From positions 62,001 through 126,000 of the forward strand of contig JAEUKI010000057.1 of NCBI GenBank assembly GCA_016793325.1: DNA of 64,000 nucleotides. The letters run 5' to 3'. The DNA comes from Myxococcales bacterium (GTDB taxonomy: Bacteria; Myxococcota_A; Polyangia; Polyangiales; Ga0077539). Position numbers and translations under genes: made by a program. How positions within the stretch are numbered: position 1 is the stretch's first letter; each line of letters starts with the position of its first letter. Below the pieces are notes generated by a model, which was not told the origin of the DNA, did no database searches, and was given only the letters and a program-made list of their open reading frames with translations. This document shows, one piece after another, positions 25,155 to 33,804 of this stretch.

Positions 25155-26522
25155 ATGTTCGAGAAGGTTCTCATCGCCAATCGAGGCGAGATCGCAGCGC
25201 GCATCGCGCGCACGTGCAAGCGTCTAGGCATCGCAACGGTCGGGGTCCACAGCGAAGCGGACGCAGACGCGTTCCACACGCGCGCTATGGATAGCTCGGT
25301 GCTCGTGGGACCCGCGACGGTCAAAGATTCGTACCTCAACGTCGAGCGCATCATCGCCGCGGCGAAGGACTCGGGCGCGAAGGCCGTGCACCCGGGATAC
25401 GGGCTGCTCAGCGAGAAGAAGCACTTCGCGCAAGCGGTGATCGACGCGGGGCTCGTGTGGATCGGGCCGCCGGTGTCCGCGCTCGAGCAGCTCGGCGACA
25501 AGCTGCGTTCGGCGGAGGCCGCGACGAGGGCGGGTGTTCCGCTCGTCCCTGGGTCGCCGGGTCCTGTCGAGACCGTGGACGAAGCCAAAGCCGTCGCCGC
25601 GGAGCACGGGTATCCGCTGCTCGTGAAGCCCGTCGGTGGTGGTGGTGGCATCGGCATGACGATCGCGCGCGACGAAGCGGCGCTCGTGAAGGCGCTCGAA
25701 GCCGCGAAGAACCGAGGAGCCGCGGCGTTCGGCGACGCGCGCGTGTTCGTTCAGCGCTACGTCGAGCGGCCCAGGCACATCGAGGTGCAGCTCTTCGCGG
25801 ACGCGCACGGGACGGTCGTCGCGCTCGGAGAGCGCGAGTGCAGCGTGCAGCGGCGACACCAAAAGATCATCGAAGAGTCGCCCGCGCCGGCGTTCGACAA
25901 TCGCAAGGACGGCGCGGACAAGCGCCGCGAGCTCCTCGCGTGCGCCGTGCGTTTGGCGCGTGAAGCGGGCTACGTGGGCGCGGGAACGGCGGAGTTCATC
26001 TGGGAGGATTCGCGCTCGGCGTTCTACTTCCTCGAGGTCAACTGCAGGCTCCAGGTCGAGCACCCGGTGACCGAGATGGTGACCGGCGTCGACTTGGTGG
26101 AGTGGCAGCTTCGCGTCGCGGCCGGAGAGCGTCTCCCGAGCGAATGGACGAACGGTGTCCCGACCAAGGGCAACGCGATCGAGTGCCGCGTGTACGCCGA
26201 GGATCCCGCGAAGGGGTTCATCCCGAAGCCGGGCAACGTCGACGAAGCTCGCTGGCCCGAGGGCGAGGGAATCCGCGTCGATGCTGGCGTCGCTTCGGGC
26301 GGAAAGGTCACGCCGTACTACGACCCGATGATCGCGAAGGTGATCGCGCACGGCGCCGATCGCGCGCAGGCCATCGAGCGCACGAAGCTCGCGCTCGACG
26401 GAACGCACCTGAGCCCTGTCGTCACGAACACCGCGTTCTTGCGCAAGATCGTCGCGAGCGACGAGTTCGCGAAGGGCGAGTACGACACGAGCTTCGCCGA
26501 GGTCTTCGCCAAGCGCGGCTAG
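25155..26522 (+). CDS. Biotin carboxylase subunit of an acyl-CoA carboxylase
   Basis: 455 aa, standard AccC/PccA-type length. N-terminus FEKVLIANRGEIAARIARTC; ATP-grasp glycine loop KPVGGGGGIGM; ERECSVQRRHQKIIEESPAP; and FYFLEVNCRLQVEHPVTEMVTGVDLV with the catalytic Glu/Asn/Arg cluster. It carboxylates biotin on a carrier protein using ATP and bicarbonate. No BCCP domain is fused and no carboxyltransferase or BCCP gene adjoins, so partners must be encoded elsewhere. The divergent upstream region holds the small-RNA locus. Confidence 0.93.
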   Translation: MFEKVLIANRGEIAARIARTCKRLGIATVGVHSEADADAFHTRAMDSSVLVGPATVKDSYLNVERIIAAAKDSGAKAVHPGYGLLSEKKHFAQAVIDAGLVWIGPPVSALEQLGDKLRSAEAATRAGVPLVPGSPGPVETVDEAKAVAAEHGYPLLVKPVGGGGGIGMTIARDEAALVKALEAAKNRGAAAFGDARVFVQRYVERPRHIEVQLFADAHGTVVALGERECSVQRRHQKIIEESPAPAFDNRKDGADKRRELLACAVRLAREAGYVGAGTAEFIWEDSRSAFYFLEVNCRLQVEHPVTEMVTGVDLVEWQLRVAAGERLPSEWTNGVPTKGNAIECRVYAEDPAKGFIPKPGNVDEARWPEGEGIRVDAGVASGGKVTPYYDPMIAKVIAHGADRAQAIERTKLALDGTHLSPVVTNTAFLRKIVASDEFAKGEYDTSFAEVFAKRG

Positions 26523-26564
26523 CGTTCGATCGATCCGCGCCGCGGACGCAAGCGCGAGGCGCGA

Positions 26565-27707
26565 TCACTGCGGCGTGACGCGGACGATCGAGTGGCGGTT
26601 GCTGTTGTCGCTCACGCGCGCGTAGATGGTCTGACCGTCGAAGATCGCGTCGAGCGGCGTTCGCATCATCGAGGTGCCGGGCGGGCACGATCGATAGCGC
26701 TGCATCGGTCCCTGACCCGCGACGCCGTAGAGCCAACCCTTGATTGGCATCGCGTTGGCGGGCGCTTCCACGATCGTCGAGAACGCGAGCTTTCCGTTGT
26801 CCGCGGCCCACCCGAAGCCCCACGTGCCCGACCACCAAGCGCGGGGTTCGATGACGCCGGTCGCTTCGTTCGCGACGAACACTTCGTGCCGCTGCTCGTT
26901 GGCGTTGACCGTCAATCCGCGCGTTCCTCGGACGACGAACACGGTCGATCCCTGTGCGACGACGCGAATCGCCGGCGGGTCGATCGGCGCGACCGCGCCG
27001 CTCTCGAGGTCGAGCCGTGCCCACGTCGAGCCCGACAGCCCGCGGCCCGCGTACTCCATCCACAGCGCGTGGTCGCTCGCGGCCCAGCCGCCGAAGGCGT
27101 TTCGTCGCTGATTTCGCCGCGAGTACACCTGCGTCGCGAAGGGCGGCGTCTTGGCCACTCGAACGACCTCGCCCATGTTTCTCGACATGATTACGTGGGT
27201 CGCGTTGATCGCCAGGTCGTCGATCGTGTTGAACACCCCGCCCGGCGCGGTCATGAATTCTGGTGTGCCTCCCGCGAGCGGGACGCGAAAGAGCCCGTTG
27301 CGATCCCTGCCTTGGAGCGCGACGTACGCGTAGTTCTCGTCCGCGACGAACTCGCGCGGTCGATCGAGCGCGACGAGCAGCGTCGGTGGGCCAGCGGGCT
27401 TGCGGTACCCCATGATTCCGCGGGGTTCGCGCCAGAGGAGCATCGTTTGGGTTTGCGTGAGGTCTTGGACCTCGCCGCCCGGTGCGACCTCGTAGATCGT
27501 CGTGTCGCACGCGTTGCTGCCGGCCGCGACAGGGCCGACGACCACCGCGCCCGTCGGAGACTCGCTCGTGGCTCGGGCGTCCTGCGCTGCGTTCATCGTG
27601 GCGGTCTGCGCGTCGTTCGTCGCGCTGCGCTTGCAGTGCGTCGCGCCGAGACCCGCCGCCAGCGCGCACAGCGTCGCGAACCTGATCGATCGATCGTTTC
27701 CAGTCAT
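26565..27707 (-). CDS. Exported protein of unknown function, propeller-like
   Basis: 380 aa from ATG 27707, preceded by GAGGGAG. Hydrophobic signal FATLCALAAGLGATHC; the Cys may be a weak lipobox. A Thr/Ala-rich linker is followed by a beta-rich body with blade-like segments: ENYAYVALQGRDRNGLFRVPLAGGTPEFM, NTIDDLAINATHVIMSRNMGEVVRV, QGSTVFVVRGTRGLTVN and IFDGQTIYARVSDNSNRHSIVRV. It resembles repeat propellers of the kind found in periplasmic proteins. It lies 27 bases downstream of the XRE/MLTR regulator gene, probably in the same transcript. Function unknown. Confidence 0.7.
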   Translation of the reverse strand: MTGNDRSIRFATLCALAAGLGATHCKRSATNDAQTATMNAAQDARATSESPTGAVVVGPVAAGSNACDTTIYEVAPGGEVQDLTQTQTMLLWREPRGIMGYRKPAGPPTLLVALDRPREFVADENYAYVALQGRDRNGLFRVPLAGGTPEFMTAPGGVFNTIDDLAINATHVIMSRNMGEVVRVAKTPPFATQVYSRRNQRRNAFGGWAASDHALWMEYAGRGLSGSTWARLDLESGAVAPIDPPAIRVVAQGSTVFVVRGTRGLTVNANEQRHEVFVANEATGVIEPRAWWSGTWGFGWAADNGKLAFSTIVEAPANAMPIKGWLYGVAGQGPMQRYRSCPPGTSMMRTPLDAIFDGQTIYARVSDNSNRHSIVRVTPQ

Positions 27708-27734
27708 TGCTCCCTCGCTCGGTACGAGCGTACG

Positions 27735-28550
27735 TCAGCCCGACGAATTCGAGAGGCGCCGCATCACTCGGTCGGTCTCGGCGTCGAGAGGGATGTACGT
27801 CTCGATTCTCAGCGACTGCGCGGTCAAGTCGAGGGGCGTTCCGATCGTCGAGAGCATGGTGAACCAGCGGAGCGTCACGCCGTCGCGCGTCACGGCGAAC
27901 GGGAGCATCACGGGCAACGAGCTGTGCGGAACGCTCGCCGTGCCGTCGATGGGGCCGAGCAACGCGCGCAGCTCTGCGGCGAGCGCTCGCACCACGGGGT
28001 CGCCTTCGATGTCGGCCTCGCGTTCGACGCGGGCGAGAAGGACCAGCGCCGCGGCCTCGAAGTCGACGACGTGCGGACGGAGCGGTCCGCGCGGATCGAA
28101 GAACAAGCGCATCACGTTGAGCGGCTGCGCCGCGGCGAGCGCGAGGGGATCTGCGCCGAGCCACGAGAGCAGCGTCGCGGCGCCCGTGTTGAAGCGGAGG
28201 ATGTTCCACCGGTGATCGAGCAAGAGCGCGGGGTGCGGCTCGGCGTGCGCGAAGAGGAGGTCGATCCCGCGCACGACGGGCGTCATCGCAGCGTCATCGA
28301 GGGCGCTCTCGCGAAACGCCGCGGCGAATCCTGCCGCTGCGAGCAGCTCGTTTCGCTCTCGCAGCGGGAGATCGAGCGCGGCGCCGAGAGACAACAGCAG
28401 GTCGCGGCTCGGGTTGGCTCGGCCATTTTCGACAAACGAGAGGTGCCTCGGCGACACGCTCGCGCGCGAGGCGAGGTGCTCTTGGCTCCAGCCCCGTTGC
28501 GCGCGCAGGCGACGCAACAGGAGCCCCGGCGATCTTGGAGACGACTGCAT
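27735..28550 (-). CDS. XRE-family regulator with MmyB-like ligand-binding domain
   Basis: 271 aa from ATG 28550 (MQSSPRSPGLLLRRLRAQRGWSQ). Residues ~8-65 are a helix-turn-helix of the XRE type (WSQEHLASRASVSPRHLSFVENGRANPSRDLLL). The rest matches the MLTR_LBD (MmyB-like) domain: HPALLLDHRWNILRFNTGAATLLSWLG and a Pro-rich FFDPRGPLRPHVVDFE stretch. Such regulators often control a divergent neighbour; here the small membrane protein gene starts 247 bases away. Three palindromes and repeat copy 2 fill the space between. The ligand is unknown; some family members bind fatty-acid-like ligands. Confidence 0.88.
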   Translation of the reverse strand: MQSSPRSPGLLLRRLRAQRGWSQEHLASRASVSPRHLSFVENGRANPSRDLLLSLGAALDLPLRERNELLAAAGFAAAFRESALDDAAMTPVVRGIDLLFAHAEPHPALLLDHRWNILRFNTGAATLLSWLGADPLALAAAQPLNVMRLFFDPRGPLRPHVVDFEAAALVLLARVEREADIEGDPVVRALAAELRALLGPIDGTASVPHSSLPVMLPFAVTRDGVTLRWFTMLSTIGTPLDLTAQSLRIETYIPLDAETDRVMRRLSNSSG

Positions 28551-28572
28551 CGAAGGGTGTCGAGATGCTAAG

Positions 28573-28696
28573 CCGCCACTCATTCGATCGACGTACTTTT
28601 CTCGATCGATTCGTGGCGGTTTGACTCGAGTTCAACGGTCTCGTGTATGGCCGACGGTTGTCTCGTTTGAACGACGTTCAATGGTGGCGTGGTTTG
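28573..28696. repeat. Dispersed intergenic repeat, copy 2
   Basis: Core 28573-28636 and second block 28675-28696 match copy 1 at 24691-24803. The arms CCGCCAC (28573-28579) and GTGGCGG (28613-28619) are retained, with GATCGA-rich flanks inside each arm. As with copy 1, it begins about 20 bases (22 here) upstream of a minus-strand start codon, that of the XRE/MLTR gene. The spacer between the two blocks differs in length from copy 1. Confidence 0.8.
28667..28681. promoter_or_regulatory. TTGAAC-N3-GTTCAA palindrome
   Basis: TTGAACGACGTTCAA is a perfect 6-3-6 palindrome inside the divergent region between the XRE regulator and the small membrane protein, overlapping the second block of repeat copy 2. 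The size and symmetry suit a dimeric helix-turn-helix regulator such as the adjacent gene product. In copy 1 only the right half (GTTCAA) is kept. Confidence 0.45.
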
Positions 28697-28726
28697 CCGG
28701 GCAATTCGTCGGGTCCCACAGTCGAT

Positions 28727-28745
28727 CATGACCTCCGAGGTCATG
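28727..28745. promoter_or_regulatory. 9-1-9 palindrome in the XRE divergent region
   Basis: CATGACCTCCGAGGTCATG is a perfect palindrome around a single central base, 52 bases before the ATG of the small membrane protein gene. Its position suits an operator controlling that gene. The protein that binds it is not known; the divergent XRE regulator is the obvious candidate. Confidence 0.5.
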
Positions 28746-28762
28746 GTCGAGCGATTCGACCA
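28744..28762. promoter_or_regulatory. 7-5-7 inverted repeat adjoining the previous palindrome
   Basis: TGGTCGA (28744-28750) and TCGACCA (28756-28762) flank 5 bases. It shares its first two bases with the end of the palindrome at 28727-28745, so the two could be alternative or cooperative binding sites, or successive hairpins in the leader of the gene at 28797. Confidence 0.4.
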
Positions 28763-28796
28763 CCCCTCTACCATCGTGCGACAAGGAGAACGTTCG

Positions 28797-29123
28797 ATGC
28801 CGAAGCGCTGGATGGTCGCGATTGCTGTGTGGCTGGTGTTCACTGCGTACAGCGTGAAGGTCAGCGTGGTGGGAGGCGTGCTGGGATTTCTCGGGGTTCC
28901 CGCGGCGCATCCGTGGGGGCTCCAGATCGTGCTCGACCTGTTCATCGCGATGTTCGTCGCGCTTTCGTACCTCAATCCCAAGGCGCGCAAGGTCGGTGTG
29001 CCTCGGATCCCGTACGTGATCGCGACCATGACGCTCGGGAGCGTCGGGCTGCTCCTGTACTTCGCGCACGTCGAGTGGGCCTCGGATCGCCAGCGCGCTG
29101 CCTCGCCCAGCGAACCGGCTTGA
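28797..29123 (+). CDS. Small integral membrane protein, possibly DUF2834-like
   Basis: 108 aa from ATG 28797, with AAGGAG 8 bases upstream, which decides the start over upstream in-frame codons. Three membrane helices: WMVAIAVWLVFTAYSVKVS, WGLQIVLDLFIAMFVALSYL and IATMTLGSVGLLLYFAHVEW. The spacing and the L-D-L-x-I-A core recall DUF2834-type small membrane proteins, but this is only a resemblance. It is divergent from the XRE/MLTR regulator and a likely target of it. Confidence 0.75.
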   Translation: MPKRWMVAIAVWLVFTAYSVKVSVVGGVLGFLGVPAAHPWGLQIVLDLFIAMFVALSYLNPKARKVGVPRIPYVIATMTLGSVGLLLYFAHVEWASDRQRAASPSEPA

Positions 29124-29174
29124 GGCCCGCGCGGTCGTTGCCCCGACGACCTGCGATCGATGCGTAGTACGCTC

Positions 29175-29190
29175 TGCGCATCGATGCGCA
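29175..29190. promoter_or_regulatory. 16-bp perfect palindrome over a start codon
   Basis: TGCGCATCGATGCGCA contains the ATG (29184) of the lipase-like gene. It may be chance in CGATCG-rich DNA, or a hairpin or operator that masks initiation. Confidence 0.3.
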
Positions 29191-31223
29191 CTCAACGCTT
29201 CATTCTTTGCGCGCTGCTCGTGGCGGCGTGCAGCCCAGCAAATCCGCCGGTCGACGGCGGGATGGACGTTTCGGTCGACACGTCGACGGACGGATCGACG
29301 TCGCCCGATGCGAGCGACAGCGCCGCGATGGGCGACAGCGATCCGTTGCCTGATGGATCGCTGCCCGAGCGCATGCCGGGACAACGCGCTCCGTTGACGG
29401 CGATGTGCGATCCCGCCGATCCCGCGCGGTGTCTGCTCCCGTGGCCATCGAATGTGTTTACGCGCGTCGATTCGGCGAGCGGGACGGGGCTCCGACTGTC
29501 GCTCTCGAGTCGCGTCGCGACGGGGGACGACAACAGCTCGCTCGAGCGAGCGAACGGGTTCTCGAGGGTCACGCCGATCGTGACCGTGGTCACAGGCGCG
29601 GTCGACGCCGCGTCGCTCGGCGAGGGAACGACGGGCGCCATTCGTCTCGTCCGCGCGAGTCCGGGCGCGATGATGGGGACGCTCGTTCCTCTTCGCATTC
29701 GCGCGGTCGAGAGCCGCGCGACCGGCCGACCCGAGACGGTGATCATCGCGTACCCGCTGGCTCCGCTCGAGGCCGCGACGGACTATGTCGTTGCGCTCAT
29801 GGATTCGGTGCGGACCACCGATGGTCCCGGCCCGATGCCCGATGCGCTCGCGCGCGCGTCGCTCGGCCTCGCGCCGCCGACTACGGGCACCGAAGCGCGC
29901 TACGCGGCCTACCACGCGCCCTCGCGCATGGCGCTGCAGCGCGCGAGCGTCGACAGCGCGCGCGTCGTGAGGATCTGGGATTTCACCACGCGAAGTGACG
30001 AAGACGCGCTCCGCGACACGCGCGCGATGCGCGCCCAGATGCTCGCGGCGATCGACGCGGGGACCTACGGCGTTTCCATCACCTCGGTGACGGCGCCCGC
30101 GACGGGAGACATCGGTCTGATCGTCGACGGACGGCTCACGGGCCTGCCAGACTTTCTCGATCGCGCCGCGATGAAGCTCGCGCGCAACGCCGATGGAACC
30201 GTGCGCGCCGCGGGCATGCACGACGCTCCGTTTCGCGTGACGATCCCTCGCGGTACTGGAAATTACCGGGCGATTCTCTTCGGTCACGGGCTCGGCGGCG
30301 ACTACAGCGACGACAGCTTCGACGTGGACATCGCGCGCGTGGGCGCCGCGAAGGTTGGCGTTCGCTTCGCGGGTCTCACGGGCGCGGACGTGATCGAGAC
30401 GATCGGCGGACTGTCTCGCGCGGCCGCGGGAAGCGAGTGGGCCGCGGCGCTCACGCAGCAGAGCCTCGTCGATGCGTGTGCGATTCAGCGCGCGCTCGCG
30501 GGCCGGCTCGGGGACGCGCTCGCGGCGCCGATGCTCGGGACGATGGCGAATCCCGCGGCGGGGCGGCGCGTCGATACCACGCGGCAAGTGTGGGCGGGAG
30601 GTTCGCTCGGCGGGACGATGGGCCTCGTGTACGCGCAGCTCGAGCCGTCGATCGAAGCCGCGGTGCTCAACGTTCCGGGCGCGGCATGGACGGGGTACCT
30701 CGTGCTTTCGTCGGTGTTTTCGCTGGGCCGCGGCGTGCTGCTCGCGAACTATCGAACGGACGTGAACCTCCAGCTCGCCGTCGCGATCGCGCAGAGCAAT
30801 TTCGACGGGATCGACGGCGCCAACTGGGCGAGCTCGTCGATGGCGAGGCGCGTTCCGCAGCTCGTGCAGCAGAGCATGGGCGATCCAGTGCTGCCTGGAC
30901 CGGGAACCGAGATGGTGGCCTCGGTCACGGGCGCGCAGCAAATCGGCGCCCCGCTCTCGACGGTCTATCGCGTCACGCGCGCGACGGAGGATCGCGTCGA
31001 CAACGGCGTCGCGTTTACGCAGTACCGCGTGCCGTCCACGGTGACGGGCGCTTATGACGTTCACGGCTTTGCGGCGCGCGATACGCCCGCGGGTCTCGCG
31101 GCGCGCGAGCAGATCTTCGCGTTCATCCAGAGCGTGTGGATGGGGATGCCGCGCGCGACGCTGCCGCCACGCTGCGTGAGCAACACGCCTGCGAACAGCT
31201 GCGATTTCGCCGCGGCTCGCTGA
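29184..31223 (+). CDS. Large lipoprotein with alpha/beta-hydrolase (Pla-1/VolA-like lipase) features
   Basis: 679 aa from ATG 29184; lipobox LVAAC at residues ~12-16, then a ~45-residue Asp/Ser linker. The next section (CDPADPARCLLPWPSNVFTRVD, FSRVTPIVTVVTG) matches the N-terminal region of Pla-1/VolA-type extracellular lipases. A GHGLGGDYSD oxyanion-type loop at about residue 370 and GGSLGG with Ser474 as the G-x-S-x-G nucleophile follow. It would act on esters or lipids at the cell surface or in the periplasm. Late Asp and His partners cannot be fixed by eye. It stops 6 bases from the convergent TSP3 gene. Confidence 0.75.
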   Translation: MRTQRFILCALLVAACSPANPPVDGGMDVSVDTSTDGSTSPDASDSAAMGDSDPLPDGSLPERMPGQRAPLTAMCDPADPARCLLPWPSNVFTRVDSASGTGLRLSLSSRVATGDDNSSLERANGFSRVTPIVTVVTGAVDAASLGEGTTGAIRLVRASPGAMMGTLVPLRIRAVESRATGRPETVIIAYPLAPLEAATDYVVALMDSVRTTDGPGPMPDALARASLGLAPPTTGTEARYAAYHAPSRMALQRASVDSARVVRIWDFTTRSDEDALRDTRAMRAQMLAAIDAGTYGVSITSVTAPATGDIGLIVDGRLTGLPDFLDRAAMKLARNADGTVRAAGMHDAPFRVTIPRGTGNYRAILFGHGLGGDYSDDSFDVDIARVGAAKVGVRFAGLTGADVIETIGGLSRAAAGSEWAAALTQQSLVDACAIQRALAGRLGDALAAPMLGTMANPAAGRRVDTTRQVWAGGSLGGTMGLVYAQLEPSIEAAVLNVPGAAWTGYLVLSSVFSLGRGVLLANYRTDVNLQLAVAIAQSNFDGIDGANWASSSMARRVPQLVQQSMGDPVLPGPGTEMVASVTGAQQIGAPLSTVYRVTRATEDRVDNGVAFTQYRVPSTVTGAYDVHGFAARDTPAGLAAREQIFAFIQSVWMGMPRATLPPRCVSNTPANSCDFAAAR

Positions 31224-31229
31224 GCGTGC

Positions 31230-32048
31230 TCAGCGACAGAATCCCGGCCGGGGCAGGCAAAACCCGTCGCGTTGATGCGGCCACGGCGCGGGCGGACCTG
31301 CGTCGAGCGTCGCTCCATCGGAGGCGTCTGCGTCGCTCGCGTCCGTCGGCGCGCCTGCGTCGAGCGGCGCTGTCGATCCGCGAACATCGAGAAAAAATGG
31401 CCGCAGATACACGAGGCCGACCTCTTCGGCGTACGCGCTCGGGTAGAGCACGTACGCCCTGCGGCACGTGAGCGGCGCGCGCGCGGGCCACTGCCCCGAG
31501 ATCCGAAAGCTCAATCGCGTCATGCCGAGCACAGATACGAAGCGCTCTCCCGCGATGTCCGGCGCGTTGGACGGCGGAACGGCGGTGAGCGCCTCGATCC
31601 GCAATCCGAGCTCTTCGCCGCGGACGCCGTCGATCCCCGCGGCGCTCTCGTAGAAGAGCCCGAACACGCCCTGGCCGTTGCCGCGGAAAGTGAAACTGAA
31701 CACGTAATCAAATGGCTCGCCGGGCGCCTCGGACCATTGCAGTACGCGCTCGGAGGTCGGCGACGTCGCGCTGTTCGGCGCGAGCCCGTAGTTGTACTCG
31801 AAGCTGTCGATGTACCCGTCGTTGTCGGTGTCGACGTCATCGGGGTCCGTGCGGGTGACCTCGGTCTCGGTGTCGTCGCACAGGCCGTCGTTGTCGCGGT
31901 CGAAGCGCGGTCGATCGTCGATGACGTCGACCGCGGCGTCCGTGGCGCTGTCGGCTCCTCCCTCGGGGCGCACGGGGCGGGGCGCGCAGGAGGCCAAGGC
32001 CGCGACGAGCGCGAGGGTGGCCGTGGTTGCGAGCGGGACCGAGGGCAT
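31230..32048 (-). CDS. Lipoprotein with thrombospondin type 3 (calcium-binding) repeats
   Basis: 272 aa from ATG 32048. Signal peptide ends ALASC (lipobox), then an acidic linker (GGADSATDAAVDVIDDRP). Two TSP3-type calcium loops follow: DRDNDGLCDDTE and DTDNDGYIDSFEY. The remaining ~170 residues are beta-rich (FDYVFSFTFRGNGQGVFGLFYES, RLSFRISGQWPARAPLTCRR) with no family I know, and end with another Ala/Asp stretch and a short Cys-containing tail. It is a likely outer-surface or periplasmic protein stabilised by calcium. Divergent from ttcA by 33 bases. Confidence 0.75.
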   Translation of the reverse strand: MPSVPLATTATLALVAALASCAPRPVRPEGGADSATDAAVDVIDDRPRFDRDNDGLCDDTETEVTRTDPDDVDTDNDGYIDSFEYNYGLAPNSATSPTSERVLQWSEAPGEPFDYVFSFTFRGNGQGVFGLFYESAAGIDGVRGEELGLRIEALTAVPPSNAPDIAGERFVSVLGMTRLSFRISGQWPARAPLTCRRAYVLYPSAYAEEVGLVYLRPFFLDVRGSTAPLDAGAPTDASDADASDGATLDAGPPAPWPHQRDGFCLPRPGFCR

Positions 32049-32081
32049 CAAGCGAGGTATACCTTGCCGCTCGGATTGTTC

Positions 32082-32942
32082 ATGAGGCCATCGGAGGTTA
32101 CACAAAAGCTCTCGCGCGAAGTCGGTCGCGCGGTCGTCGAGCACCAGCTCATCGAGGACGGCGACCGGATCATGGTCGCGGTCTCGGGAGGAAAAGACAG
32201 CTACGCGCTGCTCGAGATGCTCACGGCGCTGCGAAAGCGCGCGCCGGTGCGATTCGAGCTCGTCGCGGTGCACCTCGACCAGGGCCAACCCGGCTACGAC
32301 GGAGCGCCGCTTCGAGCGTGGCTCGAGCGTGAAGGGCACCCGTTCGAGATCCTTCGCGAGGACACCTACTCGGTGGTGATCGACAAGGTGACCGAGGGCA
32401 AGACGTACTGTTCGCTCTGCTCGAGGCTTCGGCGCGGGATCCTCTACACCGCGGCGGCGCGCATGGGATGCAGCAAGATCGCGCTCGGACACCACCGGGA
32501 CGACGCGCTCGAGACGCTGATGTTGAACCTCTTCTTCGCGGGCAAAATCGCAGCGATGCCGGCGAAGCTCCGGAGCGAAGACGGTCGCAACACCGTGATC
32601 CGCCCGTTGATTTATTGTGCCGAGTCCGACCTCGCGGCGTACGCCGAAGAGCGTGGATTTCCGATCCTTCCGTGCAACCTCTGCGGCTCGCAGCAGAACG
32701 CCCAGCGCAAGCAAATGAAAGCGATGCTCGAGGGGCTCGAGGCGAGCCACCCGAAGCTGAAGCAGTCGATGCTCGCGGCGCTGGGAAACGTCGTTCCGTC
32801 GCACTTGCTCGATCGCGCGCTCGTCGGAGCGTCGGCCGCGCCGGCGCCAGATCCCACGCTCGACGGAGAGGGCCCGCTCGGGCTCGAGGCCGACGACAAG
32901 ACGAAGCGGCGCTTGCCGCTCGTCGTAGCGCGGGGCGATTGA
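32082..32942 (+). CDS. ttcA: tRNA 2-thiocytidine synthetase TtcA
   Basis: 286 aa from ATG 32082. PP-loop SGGKDS at 35-40 binds ATP. Cys110 and Cys113 (TYCSLCSR) with Cys198 (LPCNLCGS) are the expected ligands of the [4Fe-4S] cluster; ALGHHRDDALETLMLNLFFAG is the conserved TtcA core. It thiolates cytidine 32 of tRNA. The C-terminal ~50 residues are a variable acidic tail. It heads a tight group: the CPBP gene starts 3 bases after its stop and the DsbA-fusion gene 7 bases after that. Confidence 0.93.
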   Translation: MRPSEVTQKLSREVGRAVVEHQLIEDGDRIMVAVSGGKDSYALLEMLTALRKRAPVRFELVAVHLDQGQPGYDGAPLRAWLEREGHPFEILREDTYSVVIDKVTEGKTYCSLCSRLRRGILYTAAARMGCSKIALGHHRDDALETLMLNLFFAGKIAAMPAKLRSEDGRNTVIRPLIYCAESDLAAYAEERGFPILPCNLCGSQQNAQRKQMKAMLEGLEASHPKLKQSMLAALGNVVPSHLLDRALVGASAAPAPDPTLDGEGPLGLEADDKTKRRLPLVVARGD

Positions 32943-32945
32943 CCG

Positions 32946-33797
32946 GTGTACGCGCAAGAGCCATTCGAGGACGAGCTCGACACGGATGACGACGAGGACG
33001 ACGAGGGCGCCGCGCAAGGCCCCGCCGAGGCCTCACCCATCGAGAAGTCCCGCACGAGACGAGGAGCGCTCGCGCAGCTCGCGGCGGCGCTCGTCGGGTT
33101 CTTCGCGGTGCGCATCAGCGCCGAGCACTTCCGGTTGTTCGAGGCGATCGCGGCGCGCTATCCCGAGTGGGAGATTCCGGCCCATGTATTCATTCCGGGC
33201 CTCGGAGCGCTGTTGATCGTGGCGCTCTTGCTCGCGCAGAGCGGCGAGCCGTGGTCCTCGATCGGCGCAGGACGACCGCGCAAATGGTGGCTCGACGTCG
33301 TGCGCGGACTCAGCACGGTCGGGCTGACGTACGTCGTGATGGTCCCGCTCACGCTCGCGGTGGCGCTGCTCGTTCGCGGGCCCGCGCAGGCGCACATGAC
33401 GCGGCAGAAGCTCGAGACGCTGCGGGAGTTCGTGAAGATCCCGTTGATCGCCGTCGTTCCGACCGCGGTGATGGCGGGGTTCTACGAAGAGGTCCTCGTG
33501 CGTGGCTTCGTGCAGAGCCGCGTGTCTCGCGCGCTCTCGGGGAGCGACCATCCGCCGACTGCAGCGCGCTACCTCGCCGTGCTCTTCGGCGCGGTGCTCT
33601 TCGGGCTCGGGCACATCTACCAGGGGCCGATGGGCGTGTTTCAGACCACGGTGGTCGGCGTGATCCTCGGCGTCGTCGCGGCGCGATTTCGATCCATCTG
33701 GCCCGCCGTTGTCGCGCACGTGGTGATCGACACCGTGGGGCTTGTTGTGTCACGAGTGCTCGTGCCTGCGGCGCAGAGCATCATCCAACGGAACTAG
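32946..33797 (+). CDS. CPBP-family intramembrane metalloprotease
   Basis: 283 aa from GTG 32946. Very acidic N-terminus (EDELDTDDDEDDEG), then about seven hydrophobic segments. The CPBP (CaaX protease/bacteriocin-processing) motifs are all present: E-E-x3-R in GFYEEVLVRGFVQ, F-x3-H in FGLGHIYQG, and the final H-x3-D-like HVVIDTVG. These coordinate the catalytic metal in the membrane. Bacterial substrates are mostly unknown. It lies between ttcA and the thiol-disulfide fusion gene with almost no spacing, so translation is probably coupled. Confidence 0.88.
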   Translation: MYAQEPFEDELDTDDDEDDEGAAQGPAEASPIEKSRTRRGALAQLAAALVGFFAVRISAEHFRLFEAIAARYPEWEIPAHVFIPGLGALLIVALLLAQSGEPWSSIGAGRPRKWWLDVVRGLSTVGLTYVVMVPLTLAVALLVRGPAQAHMTRQKLETLREFVKIPLIAVVPTAVMAGFYEEVLVRGFVQSRVSRALSGSDHPPTAARYLAVLFGAVLFGLGHIYQGPMGVFQTTVVGVILGVVAARFRSIWPAVVAHVVIDTVGLVVSRVLVPAAQSIIQRN

Positions 33798-33804
33798 TGT
33801 GAAC

